From the NCBI RefSeq assembly GCF_014648695.1, contig NZ_BMRP01000013.1:93171-157170 (forward strand): a stretch of DNA of 64,000 bases, given 5' to 3'. The number at the start of each line of letters is the position of its first letter. Position 1 is the first letter of the stretch. The notes under the pieces are model-generated. The model worked only from the letters and a program-made list of their open reading frames with translations. It was not told where the DNA came from and did not search any database. Below, piece after piece: positions 53,824 through 62,649 of the stretch. The DNA is from Streptomyces albospinus. GTDB taxonomy: Bacteria > Actinomycetota > Actinomycetes > Streptomycetales > Streptomycetaceae. Position numbers and translations under genes: made by a program.

Positions 53824-54822
53824 TCAGAGCTGCGGGCGGATTTGGATCTTGCGGCCGGAGCCGTCGCGGAAGGTCTGGAGGGCGGTGCCGAAGTCGTCCA
53901 GCCCGAAGCTGTGGGTGATCATCGTGTCGGCGTCGACGACCCCCTTCGCCATCAGGTCCACGGCGCGGCCGAAGCTGTGCAGGACGGCCATCGACCCGAC
54001 GATGGTGATCTCGTTGTGGTAGACGTCGAACGGCGAGAAGGACGCCTTGGCGGCGGACGGCGCGACGCCGAACTGCTGGAAGGCGCCCCCGCGGCGCACC
54101 CGGCCCAGGCCGTCCTCGATGACGGGGATGACGCCGGTGCAGTCGATCACCGTCTCCCAGCCCTGCGGCCGGTCCAGGTCCGCCGCGCTCACCGCGGTGG
54201 CGTCCGCGCCGAGGCGTTCGGCGACCGCCAGCCGGTCCTTGTTGAGATCGACGACCGAGAGCGAGGCCGCGCCGGCGGTCCGGGCGAGCTGAAGCATCAT
54301 CAGGCCCATGGTGCCCGCGCCGTAGATGAGGTAGTGGTCGCCGAGGCGGCGCGGCAACACGTCGAAGCCGCGGACCGCGCACGACAGCGGCTCGATCAGC
54401 GCGCCCTGGACGACGTCGACGCTCGAAGGCAGCCGGTAGCAGTTGGCGGCCGGCACGGCGACGTACTCCGCCATCGCGCCGTTCACGGTGTCGCCGATCG
54501 CGCCCCAGTTCTCGCACAGGTTGCCGCGCCCGATCGCGCAGTAGTGACACGCGCCGCAGAACAGCGAGGGGTCGACGGCGACCCGCTCCCCGGTGCGCAG
54601 TCCGCTCACCCCGGACCCCAGGGCGACGATCTCGCCGGTGAACTCATGGCCGGGAATGATCGGATACGGCGTGGGGGCGAACTCCCCCTGGACGATGTGC
54701 ACATCGGTGCCGCAGATGCCCACCGCGGCGGGTGCGACGACGACCTCGCCGGGGCCCGGGGCAGGGTCGTCGACCGTGGTGACCTCGTAGTGCCCGGGGG
54801 TGTGGATGACGACAGCGCGCAT
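53824..54822 (-). CDS. zinc-dependent polyol dehydrogenase (MDR family)
   Basis: 332 residues, medium-chain dehydrogenase. Catalytic zinc ligands are in GICGTDVHI and GHEFTGEIVALG, the structural zinc site is CGACHYCAIGRGNLC, and NAD binding is in YGAGTMGLMMLQLAR. The Rossmann domain then has VVDLNKDRL (an Asp after the second strand, favouring NAD+ over NADP+). Together with xylulokinase and an RbtT/DalT-like transporter it should oxidise a pentitol such as D-arabitol or xylitol to D-xylulose; the exact sugar is inferred. Same operon as the DeoR and kinase genes. Confidence 0.9.
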   Translation of the reverse strand: MRAVVIHTPGHYEVTTVDDPAPGPGEVVVAPAAVGICGTDVHIVQGEFAPTPYPIIPGHEFTGEIVALGSGVSGLRTGERVAVDPSLFCGACHYCAIGRGNLCENWGAIGDTVNGAMAEYVAVPAANCYRLPSSVDVVQGALIEPLSCAVRGFDVLPRRLGDHYLIYGAGTMGLMMLQLARTAGAASLSVVDLNKDRLAVAERLGADATAVSAADLDRPQGWETVIDCTGVIPVIEDGLGRVRRGGAFQQFGVAPSAAKASFSPFDVYHNEITIVGSMAVLHSFGRAVDLMAKGVVDADTMITHSFGLDDFGTALQTFRDGSGRKIQIRPQL

Positions 54823-54868
54823 GGCGGGGAGCCTTTCTCGGGGGGGAGTCCCGGCCGGGGCCGGTGGT

Positions 54869-55660
54869 TCAGCTGAGCGGGTCTACGGTGCGGATCTCGA
54901 CGCCGAGGCCCCGGACGGCCCGGAGTTCGCTCTCCGGGGTGCCGGCGTCGGTGACCAGCAGGTCGTAGCCGCTGACGTCGCCGTAGGGATAGGTGGCGGT
55001 GCGGCCGAACTTGCTGTGGTCGACGGCCAGTACGGCGCGGTCGGCGGCCTGGAGGTACGCCTGCTTGGTCTCCGCGTACTCGCGCACCGGGTGGAACAGC
55101 CGCCCCTCGCGGACCGAGGTGGCGGTGACGAAGGCGACGGTGGCGCGGATGTCCTGCAACTGGTGTCGGGACTGCGGTCCGGCGCAGGACTCGAAGTCCT
55201 CGTAGTAGCGGTCGCCCAGCAGCGTCACCTCGGCCGGTGATGCCGCCAGCAGGTAGGTGATGCGCAGCGAGTTGGTGATCACGCGGATTCCGTCGACGGT
55301 GGCGAGCCGGCGGGCGAGCGGGAAGAGCGTGGAGCCGCAGTCGATCAGCACCGTGTCCCCCGGGGAGACCTCTTCGGCGAGCGCGTCCGCGATGGCGGAC
55401 TTGATCTCGACACGGGCGTTCTCCCGGAAGCGGAGCGCGCTCTCCATGGCGACGTTGGAGAACGCCGTGGCCACCCCGCGCCCCTTGCGCAGCAACTGCC
55501 GGTCGTGGAGGTTGTCCAGGTCCCGGTGCATGGTCATCACGCTGACGTGCATCCGCGACGCCAGCTCGGCGATACGGATCTCGCCCTCCTGCGCGACATG
55601 GCGCAGCACCGCCTGACGGCGCTCCTCCACCTCGGCCTCGGAGCCGCGACTCGCTCTCAT
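54869..55660 (-). CDS. DeoR-family repressor of the polyol operon
   Basis: 263 residues. The N-terminal winged helix reads RRQAVLRHVAQEGEIRIAELASRMHVSVMTMHRDLDNL, the DeoR signature with two-domain layout. The sugar-phosphate effector domain has DTVLIDCGSTLFPLARRL, RVITNSLRITYLLA and DHSKFGRTATYP. The effector is probably a phosphorylated sugar from the pathway. It is first in the operon and divergent from the MFS gene across about 150 bases, so it probably controls both. Confidence 0.92.
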   Translation of the reverse strand: MRASRGSEAEVEERRQAVLRHVAQEGEIRIAELASRMHVSVMTMHRDLDNLHDRQLLRKGRGVATAFSNVAMESALRFRENARVEIKSAIADALAEEVSPGDTVLIDCGSTLFPLARRLATVDGIRVITNSLRITYLLAASPAEVTLLGDRYYEDFESCAGPQSRHQLQDIRATVAFVTATSVREGRLFHPVREYAETKQAYLQAADRAVLAVDHSKFGRTATYPYGDVSGYDLLVTDAGTPESELRAVRGLGVEIRTVDPLS

Positions 55661-55814
55661 CGTGGGACACCCCCGTTCGTCATCCGGCGATCTTCGCCGT
55701 GGCCCCACCCTAGAACATCACACACTTTATGTGAAGCTCTTGAAATTCTCTGTGAGCTTGTTCAGTCTGTTGGCCAGCTACGGGCGAACGCCCGGCTCAT
55801 CAGGAGGTCCCACC

Positions 55815-57146
55815 GTGCTGCCCACGTTCCCGGAGCGCGTAGCGCCGCTGCCCCGCCCCGCCGTCCTCGGAATCCCCCGGGCCCTTATATGGGGTTATGT
55901 CGGCGTCCTGCTCTTCATGATCGGCGACGGTGTGGAGACCAGCTATCTGCCCACGTACTTCAAGACCGACCTCGGCTTCGCGGAGGCGAGCGTCGGCATC
56001 ATCTTCACCGTGTACGGCGTCACCGCCGCGGTGGGCGCCTTCCTGGCCGGCGGGCTCTGCGACCTGTGGGGGCCGCGCCGGGTGATGATGGCCGGCGCCG
56101 TCTGCTGGGCGGTCTGCCACGCCCTCATGCTCGCGGTCGCCGTCCCCGCCCACTCCTACTGGCTGATCCTCTTCACCTACGGCCTGCGCGGCTTCGGCTA
56201 TCCGCTGTTCGCCTACGGGTTCATGGTCTGGATCATGGCGGGCGCCCCGGAGCGGCAGCTCGGCAAGGCGCTCGGCTGGTTCTGGTTCTGCTTCACCATG
56301 GGCTACCCGGTCATCGGCTCCGTCCTGGTCTCGCTCCTCAAGCCCTCCATCGGCTTCTACCGCACGCTGTGGGTGTCGCTGGCGATGATCACCGCGGGCG
56401 CCCTGGTCGTCCTGCTCCTGCTGCGCGAACGTACCGGATTCCAGGGCCTGTCCAGGGAGCCGGAGCGGGTCAGCCTGCCGCGGACCTTCATGGGCTGCCT
56501 CACCGTGATGTTCGCCCGGCCCCGCGTCGGCATGGGTGCGCTGGTCCGGCTCATCAACACCACGTCACAGTTCGGCGTATGGGTCTTCCTGCCGCTCTTC
56601 CTCGTCGACCGAATCGGCTTCAGCGCCCAGGAGTGGGCCTCCCTGCTGATCGTGATGATGGTCAGCAACCTCGCCTGCGTCGTACTCTTCGGCGCGCTCG
56701 GCGACCGGTGGAGCCGGCGCGGGACCGTCGCCTGGCTCGGCGGGGTGGTCTCGGCGCTCGCCTGCCTGGCGCTGTACTACGTCCCCGAAATCGCGGGCCA
56801 CAACTACCCGTTGGTCGCGATCGCCGTCGGCGCGCTGGGCGTCGGCATGGCCGGCTACGTCCCGTTGCCCCCGCTCATGACCGCGCAGGCACCGGAACGC
56901 AAGGGCCAGATCATGTCCGCGTACACCCTGGGCGCCGGCGCCAGCATGGCCCTCGGCCCGCTGATCGGCACGGTCTTCCTCGGCGTGCTCGGCATCGGGG
57001 GAGTGCTGGGGATCTACGCCGCGCTGCACCTGCTCAGCACCGTCCTGGTCCTCCGCATGAAGGCGCCAGCGCCGCACCCGGAATCCGGCACCCCTACTTT
57101 CACGGCGCACGTGGCGCCCGAGATGTCCGCGGGCAGCGTGCGTTAG
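55815..57146 (+). CDS. MFS polyol transporter, RbtT/DalT-like
   Basis: 443 residues from a GTG with AGGAGG about 7 bases upstream. Twelve membrane helices, cytoplasmic motif GGLCDLWGPRRVMM between helices 2 and 3, and the fold-specific stretch FGYPLFAYGFMVWIMAGAPE match the ribitol/D-arabitol transporters (RbtT/DalT). It imports a polyol by proton symport, feeding the divergent dehydrogenase and xylulokinase. The C-terminal 25 residues are polar and cytoplasmic. Confidence 0.9.
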   Translation: MLPTFPERVAPLPRPAVLGIPRALIWGYVGVLLFMIGDGVETSYLPTYFKTDLGFAEASVGIIFTVYGVTAAVGAFLAGGLCDLWGPRRVMMAGAVCWAVCHALMLAVAVPAHSYWLILFTYGLRGFGYPLFAYGFMVWIMAGAPERQLGKALGWFWFCFTMGYPVIGSVLVSLLKPSIGFYRTLWVSLAMITAGALVVLLLLRERTGFQGLSREPERVSLPRTFMGCLTVMFARPRVGMGALVRLINTTSQFGVWVFLPLFLVDRIGFSAQEWASLLIVMMVSNLACVVLFGALGDRWSRRGTVAWLGGVVSALACLALYYVPEIAGHNYPLVAIAVGALGVGMAGYVPLPPLMTAQAPERKGQIMSAYTLGAGASMALGPLIGTVFLGVLGIGGVLGIYAALHLLSTVLVLRMKAPAPHPESGTPTFTAHVAPEMSAGSVR

Positions 57147-57231
57147 CGCGTCCGGTGCCGGTGCCCGGAATGTCCCGGGCGCCCGGGAAGATGCCTCACC
57201 GGTACGTCGACGGCACCAGCCGTTCGCCGAC

Positions 57232-57672
57232 TCACCAGCCGGGCCGGATCGGCCCCCGCGGTGCGATCCGGGCGAGGTCCGCGACCAACTCGGCGAAGCG
57301 CGCCTCGCCCAGCTCCGCGCGCCAGGGGGCGACGGCGGCGCGCGCCGCCCGATCGGCGGCCCGCGTCGCGGCCCGGCCGGTCTCGGTCAGCTCCAGCAGC
57401 CGGGCGCGGGCGTCGTGCGGGTGCGGACGGCGCACCACGTATCCCTTGCCGGCCAGTTCGCCGACCAGTTGCGCGGCGGCCTGCTTGGTCACCCCCAGGT
57501 GCTCGGCCAGATCGGCCGTGGTGGTGTCGCCGGCGGCGATCCGCGCGAAGGCGAAGCCGTGCACGGGGCGGAGGCCCTCGAACCCCTGCCGGGACACCTG
57601 TGTGTGGATCTCCTGCACCAGCTGTCCGGAGAGGGCGAGCACGAGTGCGGAGAGGGCGAGGGCGTCATCCAT
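57232..57672 (-). CDS. MarR-family regulator
   Basis: 146 residues from ATG (MDDALALSAL); a TTG seven codons upstream would begin inside the operator palindrome. The winged helix is AGDTTTADLAEHLGVTKQAAAQLVGELAGKGYVVRRPHPHDARARLLELT. No redox cysteine is visible. It is divergent from the cupin gene, and three near-identical palindromes lie between them, so it probably represses both and responds to a small ligand. Confidence 0.88.
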   Translation of the reverse strand: MDDALALSALVLALSGQLVQEIHTQVSRQGFEGLRPVHGFAFARIAAGDTTTADLAEHLGVTKQAAAQLVGELAGKGYVVRRPHPHDARARLLELTETGRAATRAADRAARAAVAPWRAELGEARFAELVADLARIAPRGPIRPGW

Positions 57673-57674
57673 CC

Positions 57675-57736
57675 CTTGACTATAACTGGTCAAGCCGCTT
57701 GTCTAAATGGACAAGTAGCTTGTCCATCTGGACGGG
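57675..57736. promoter_or_regulatory. three tandem operator palindromes between marR and cupin genes
   Basis: CTTGAC-TATAACTG-GTCAAG (57675-57694) and CTTGTC-TAAATG-GACAAG (57698-57715) are perfect palindromes. A third, half-matching CTTGTC-CATCTG-GAC (57719-57736) follows. Starts are 21-23 bases apart, about two helical turns, so regulator dimers would sit on one face and could cooperate. The first touches the marR start codon. Confidence 0.7.
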
Positions 57737-57764
57737 TGCCCGCTTTCTTTCCATGGAGACAGTT

Positions 57765-58139
57765 ATGCCCTTTATCAGCAGTGATGAGGCCGTGGTTCAC
57801 GAGATCCACGGCGCCCGCTTCACCTCGTACATCCGGCCGGCCACCGGCAGCCGGGATCTGGCCGCCTGGCGTGCCGAGATACCCGCCGGAACGATGGCTC
57901 CCCGACACGTGATCAGCCAGGAGGAAGCGTTCTACGTCCTGTCCGGCCGGCTGCGGCTCACCATCGACGGCGAGACGGCCGAACTGGGCGCCGGCGACGC
58001 GGCGGTGGCTCCCGCGGGCTCCGCGCTGTCGGTGAGCAACCCCGCCGACGGGCCCGCGACGATGTGGGTCACCACCCGCGTCGGCCTCGGCGCCGAACTG
58101 GACGACGGCAGCACCCTCACGCCTCCGTGGGCCAACTGA
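57765..58139 (+). CDS. single-domain cupin
   Basis: 124 residues from an ATG with GGAGA 7 bases upstream. A small cupin barrel: APRHVISQEEAFYVLSGRLRLTIDGE is motif 1 with its HxxxxEE pattern, and GDAAVAPAGSALSVSNPADGPA is motif 2. The metal ligands are partly altered (one His fewer than usual), so it may bind rather than catalyse. It is divergent from the MarR gene and probably its main target. Confidence 0.85.
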   Translation: MPFISSDEAVVHEIHGARFTSYIRPATGSRDLAAWRAEIPAGTMAPRHVISQEEAFYVLSGRLRLTIDGETAELGAGDAAVAPAGSALSVSNPADGPATMWVTTRVGLGAELDDGSTLTPPWAN

Positions 58140-58292
58140 CCCGGGGAGCGGCAGGCGGTCGCCGCGCCGGGTTCCCGGCGCGGCGGCAGAGGATCTGAAC
58201 GTTCGCTGAACAATCAGCGGCCATGGCATCCCGGCGGGCGATCCGGTCATCTGGCACACAGAACGGTGAGTTCCACCAGGGAGGCTTCGTCC

Positions 58293-60296
58293 ATGGCCAG
58301 CACCACCTCGACAGCGATCGCGTCCGCAGCGCGCACCGGCGGCGGGCTGCTCGCCCGCACCGGGACACGGCCCCAGGGCACACAGGACCGGCCGGGGTAC
58401 ACCAGGTTCGCGCTCCCGGTGATCCTCGTGGTGGCGGCGGTGCTGTTCACGTGGGACATCCAGCACAGCGCGTATCACGCGTTCTACGCGGAGACCGCGC
58501 GCAGCATGACCGAGAGCTGGAAGGCTTTCCTGTTCGGCGCGTTCGACCCGGGAAGTTCGATCACGATCGACAAGCTGCCCGGCTTCCTGTGGCCCCAGGC
58601 GCTGTCCGCGCGGATCTTCGGATTCCACCCGTGGGCGCTGACCCTGCCGCAGGTCGTCGAGGGCCTGCTGAGCGTCGTTCTCCTGCACCGCGCGGTGCGC
58701 CGCTGGGCGGGGGAGAACGCGGCGCTGCTCGCGGCGGGGGCCTTCGCGCTCACCCCGGCGATAGCCGGGCTGTTCCGTACGGCGGTCGAGGACCCGGCGT
58801 TCACCCTGCTGGTGATCCTGGCCGCCGACGCGACGCTGCGCGCGGCACGCGAGGCCCGGGTGCGCCCGCTGCTGGCGGCCGGGGTGTGGGTCGGCCTGAG
58901 CTTCCAGGCCAAGATGCTGGAGGCATGGGCGGTGCTCCCGGCACTCGGCCTGCTGTACCTGATATCCGCCCCGACGGCGCTGCGCCGCCGGCTGGCGCAC
59001 CTGGTGGTGGCCGGCGCGATGTGCCTGGCCGTGTCGGCATCGTGGGTGCTGCTGGTGACCGCGACCCCGGCCAAGGACCGCCCGTACATCGACGGTACGA
59101 CCAACAACTCGGCGGTCAGCCAGGTCGTCGGCTACAACTTCCTCAACCGCTTCTCCAGCATCCACATCGACGCCAGGAAGACCGGAAGCGTGGCCGTGTC
59201 CACCATGGCCGGCACCGCTCCGGCGACCCCCTCCGGCCACAGCCGGCCCACCGCCGCGCTGTGGGTCAAGATGTTCGGCCCGTCGCTGGCCTCGCAGGTC
59301 GGCTGGCTGTACCCGGCGGCGGCGCTGGCCGCGGTGTGCGGCCTGGTGTGGCGGCGCGGTAGGCCGCGTACCGACCCGCTGCGGGCCGGATTCGTGCTGT
59401 GGGGGGTGTGGCTGGCGACGTACTTCCTGGTGTTCAGCGCCGGCTCGATCGGCGGCCACACGTACTACATGGGTGTGGTGGCGGTGCCGCTGGCGGCGCT
59501 GTTCGGCGCCGGCATGGTGCAGTTCTGGCGTGCCTGGCGCCGCGGGGGCCGGGCACGCGCCTGGGCGCTGCCGGCGGCGGTGGCGGGCACGGTGGCCTGG
59601 TCGTCGTTCGTCTCAGTGCAGTTCCCCTCGTTCCTGCCGTGGCTGACGCCGGCCGCGATCACGCTGGGGGTGGGCGCGCTGGCCCTGCTGGCACTGTCCC
59701 GCAAGGGCGCCGGCGGCGCGCGCCGGCGGATGGCGCTGCTGGGCCTCGGCGCGGCCCTCGCCGCCATGCTGCTGCCGTCCGCCGCCTGGGCGTCGACGGT
59801 CCTGAACCCGACGTACGGCCACTCCGGCATGGGCTCGACCGGTCCGGTGGCCGTCAGACGCCACACCGCGCCGCAGCGGACCGCACCGCATCACCCGCCG
59901 GCGCACGGCGCCCCCGATGCCGGGAAGGCCGCCAAGCCCTCCGACGGCGCCTCGCTCGACGACAGGCAGCGCCGGCTCCTGGCGTACACCCGGGCGCACC
60001 AGGACGGCGCCGACTACGTTTTCGCGACCACGAGTTGGCGGACCGCCTCCGCGTACATCCTCGCCGCGGGCGCCAAGGTGCTCCCCATGGGCGGCTTCAC
60101 CGGCACCGTGCCCACCCCCACCGAGGCCGCGTTCCGCCAGCTCGTCGCCACGGGCCGGCTGCGGTACGTCCTGCTGGGCGGCCCGGCGACCACCCAGGGC
60201 CGCGCCATCGCCCCCTGGGTAAGGGCCCATTGCCCGCGCGTGCCCGACCGGACGGCGCAGCTCTACCGCTGCTCGCCGTCGTCCGCCGGTCGATGA
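58293..60296 (+). CDS. GT39-type (ArnT/PMT-like) membrane glycosyltransferase
   Basis: 667 residues; GGAGG 8 bases before the ATG. Eleven to thirteen membrane helices span about 45-530, with a soluble C-terminal domain (about 560-667). AYHAFYAETARSMTESWKAF and SITIDKLPGFLWPQALSARIFG in the first external loop hold the acidic residue used by GT39/GT83 enzymes; the pattern is that of actinobacterial YkcB/ArnT-like enzymes. It transfers a sugar from a polyprenyl-phosphate to an external acceptor. TNNSAVSQVVGYN is typical. Substrate unknown. Confidence 0.85.
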   Translation: MASTTSTAIASAARTGGGLLARTGTRPQGTQDRPGYTRFALPVILVVAAVLFTWDIQHSAYHAFYAETARSMTESWKAFLFGAFDPGSSITIDKLPGFLWPQALSARIFGFHPWALTLPQVVEGLLSVVLLHRAVRRWAGENAALLAAGAFALTPAIAGLFRTAVEDPAFTLLVILAADATLRAAREARVRPLLAAGVWVGLSFQAKMLEAWAVLPALGLLYLISAPTALRRRLAHLVVAGAMCLAVSASWVLLVTATPAKDRPYIDGTTNNSAVSQVVGYNFLNRFSSIHIDARKTGSVAVSTMAGTAPATPSGHSRPTAALWVKMFGPSLASQVGWLYPAAALAAVCGLVWRRGRPRTDPLRAGFVLWGVWLATYFLVFSAGSIGGHTYYMGVVAVPLAALFGAGMVQFWRAWRRGGRARAWALPAAVAGTVAWSSFVSVQFPSFLPWLTPAAITLGVGALALLALSRKGAGGARRRMALLGLGAALAAMLLPSAAWASTVLNPTYGHSGMGSTGPVAVRRHTAPQRTAPHHPPAHGAPDAGKAAKPSDGASLDDRQRRLLAYTRAHQDGADYVFATTSWRTASAYILAAGAKVLPMGGFTGTVPTPTEAAFRQLVATGRLRYVLLGGPATTQGRAIAPWVRAHCPRVPDRTAQLYRCSPSSAGR

Positions 60297-60338
60297 AGCG
60301 GGACGGATCCTTCCGTATGCGGCGGCCGAAGGCACTTC

Positions 60339-60808
60339 GTGGCCGAACCGACCGGCACGTGGCCCCAGGTGCCCCACGCGTACAACCGGGACCTGGTCTT
60401 CGGCCGCGGACTCCGGCGGTTCCGGGTGCCGGTCGACCGGCACCTCGACATGACCCCGAAGCGGACCTGGTCCGCCGTCGCGCCCGGCGCCGCGCTGCTG
60501 CGCCGGCCGCGGCGCGCGGAGCCGCTCTCCCGGCTCGCCGCCCCCGTCCTGGAAGGTCTGGACGGAACCCGAGGTGTTCCTTCCCCGGCGCCGGAACGCC
60601 CTGGACCCGGGAAGACCGCCCGGGATACCTGCCGTTCGGCCACGCCGACGAGCGCTGCTGGGGCCGCCATAGGGTCATGCCCTTGTCCGGGCGCCGCCCC
60701 GACCTCGTACGCCGGGACGGCCTGACGGTGAGCGCGGGCCAGACCGTCGGCAAGGTCGCACTCGACGGGCTGATGGAGGTGGCCGAGGTACGCGTGACGC
60801 GCCGCTGA
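60339..60808 (+). pseudogene. cytochrome P450-like remnant with frameshifts
   Basis: Three frames are needed to read one protein. A GTG start with GAAGG upstream leads into codon-biased sequence to about 60560 (ending SRLAAPVLEG). Then WTEPEVFLPRRRNALDPG (about 60555-60610) matches the P450 meander, and a third frame gives YLPFGHADERCWGRH, resembling the heme loop F-G-x5-C-x-G, then the C-terminal strand VGKVALDGLMEVAEV. It is about 155 codons, versus 400 for an intact P450. No function. Confidence 0.5.
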
Positions 60809-60901
60809 CCGGGCCCGAGCCCCCGGCGGAACCATGCGGGAGGCCCACCGGACGCTCTCCAGGCGCGTCCCGTGGGCCGGTCTCGTTGCCCGCGCGGCCG
60901 G

Positions 60902-61912
60902 TCAGCCGGCCGCGACGACGTTGGTGGCGTCGATCGCGGGGCGCAGGGCGCGGGCCAGCCGGACGGCGTCGCCGACGGCCCAGAAGTGGACGAAGAACAG
61001 CCGGGGTTCGTCCGTCAGGCCGTGGTTGTGCAGCTCGACGAGGTCGGCGCCGGCCCGCCGCAGGGCGCCCAGCACCTTCTGGACCTCCTCGGCGATCATC
61101 GCGCAGTCGCCGCTGATCGCGGCCCGGCCGTCGCCCAGCGGCTGGAAGTTGAGCGCGCTGGTCGATCCCAGTCCCGGCGGCAGCACCAGGTCGCCGTCGG
61201 TGATGCGCTCGCGGCGGACGAAGATGCACTTGTAGATCCCGGCGTCGACGGAGCCCTTCGCCCCCAGCCCCTCGTCGACGCCGTCGGTGTCCATGTCGAC
61301 GGGTCTCTCCCTGCCGGGCGGCAGCGGGAGCGGGGTCCCGGTGCGGTCGAACGCCGCACGCAGTCCGCGGGCGAGGGGCACCGGGTCGTGGCCGTGCCCG
61401 TGGATGTGCAACCACCAGATGCCGGGCCGCTGGGCGAGGAGGTGCTTGTGGATCGCGGTCACCCCGAGGCGGTGCCGGTGCAGGGTGTCGCAGAACCGCT
61501 GCAACTCGTGCTCGGTGACCACCACGTCGCCCATCACCAGCGTGCCGCCGTCGGCGTAGCGGACGAAGGACACATGCGACCCCAGGGCGAGCGGCGGTTT
61601 GACCTGGACGCCATGGGAGACCACGCGGAGGTCCCGGCGGGGGAGCCCGGTGTGGTACATCAGGTTGCGCTTCATGTCGCCCAGGCCGCCCAGGTGTGCG
61701 GCCACGCTTCCCCAGTCCGACAGGTGGGTGCGCACCGGCTCGATAAGCCGGCGGCTGCTCGCCCCGGCCGGCGCGGTGGCCACGGCCCGGGCGTGGGCGG
61801 TGGCCGGTGCCGCCGCGGCCAGTGCCGGGGCCAATGCCGCCGCGGCCAGTACGTGCCGCCGCGGGGTCCCCGCTTGCGGGCGGAAGTCCTGCTGCCTGTC
61901 TCCAGCAAACAC
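60902..61912 (-). CDS. secreted DUF1259 protein (LppY/LpqO family)
   Basis: 336 residues from a GTG with GGAGG 7 bases upstream. An Arg-rich signal ends near ATAHA at about residue 40. The body carries two similar halves of the DUF1259 family: GDMKRNLMYHTGLPRRDL with MGDVVVTEHELQRF and HIHGHGHDPVPLARGLRAAF, then CAMIAEEVQKVLGALRRAGADLVELHNHGLTDEPRLFFVHFWAVGD. The His-rich loops could bind metal. Mycobacterial relatives are lipoproteins LppY/LpqO; here no lipobox Cys is visible. Function unknown. Confidence 0.85.
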   Translation of the reverse strand: MFAGDRQQDFRPQAGTPRRHVLAAAALAPALAAAAPATAHARAVATAPAGASSRRLIEPVRTHLSDWGSVAAHLGGLGDMKRNLMYHTGLPRRDLRVVSHGVQVKPPLALGSHVSFVRYADGGTLVMGDVVVTEHELQRFCDTLHRHRLGVTAIHKHLLAQRPGIWWLHIHGHGHDPVPLARGLRAAFDRTGTPLPLPPGRERPVDMDTDGVDEGLGAKGSVDAGIYKCIFVRRERITDGDLVLPPGLGSTSALNFQPLGDGRAAISGDCAMIAEEVQKVLGALRRAGADLVELHNHGLTDEPRLFFVHFWAVGDAVRLARALRPAIDATNVVAAG

Positions 61913-62012
61913 CTGAGCACCTCCATGACATGACGAGATGACAGCGTGACGCAGCAGCAGGGCGAACCGACGGCGACGTGACGTCAACTAGGCGCCAAGT
62001 GGGCTAAAACGG

Positions 62013-62550
62013 TCATCGTGAAGGGGGAGTCGACCGGGCGCCGGGAGCCCGTGCGGGCGAGTCGCACGGCCTCGGCACCCGGTCCCCGTACACCCCGCCG
62101 GCGCGCCCTCCCCAGGCGGCGACCGCCTTGACGAGGGACGCGAACGCGGGGTCGGGCAGGATCCTGGTGCGGCGCAGGCCGGCCCGTGCGAAGAGGGCGT
62201 CCAGCTCGCCCGGCCCGCGCTCCTTGCCCGCCGCGACCGTCGTCACCGCCACGTCCCATGCCGTCCCCGGGGGCCGGGCGTTGCCCGGCGCGCGTACGGA
62301 GTCGACGACCAGGACCGTCCCGCCTGGAGCCGGGCCGCGCCGGCGGGCGCGAAGGCCGGTTCGCCGGTCCGTACGGTGCCGTCGAGCGCCGACGCGGAGC
62401 GCACGAAGATCTCGTGGGTGAGCGTCAGCACCGCGGCACGCAGTGAGCCGGTCGCGCTGGTGTGCAGGAATTGCACGGCGGGCGTCGGATGGAAGGCGCC
62501 GTTCGGGTCCTCGCGGAAGACCTCTCGGGAGGCGAGACGACTTCGCCTCG
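62013..62550 (-). pseudogene. O-methyltransferase remnant (internal deletion)
   Basis: The upstream half (AVQFLHTSATGSLRAAVLTL, then SALDGTVRTGEPAFAPA) is the dimerisation/substrate part of a plant/actinobacterial-type SAM O-methyltransferase. Without the SAM-binding core, the DNA continues in another frame with the C-terminal end: PGGTVLVVDSVRAPGNARPP, ERGPGELDALFARAGLRRTR. About 120 residues including the GxGxG motif are missing. No functional product is likely. Confidence 0.65.
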
Positions 62551-62557
62551 GCCTTCC

Positions 62558-62629
62558 GTCCCAGGGCCTGTCCAGTGGCTGATGGCCGGGCGCGCCTCGG
62601 ACGCCGGTCCACCGGACAGGCCCCGGGAC
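62558..62629. terminator. long hairpin between methyltransferase remnant and GH25 gene
   Basis: 16-base arms (62558-62573 and 62614-62629) differ at one position, and the pairing extends about 4 bases inward (GTGG/CCAC). It lies 21 bases past the muramidase stop. The GGGCCTGTCC/GGACAGGCCC core recalls the hairpin at 18106-18141. Confidence 0.65.
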
Positions 62630-62649
62630 GGGCGACACCCGCGGGATGT

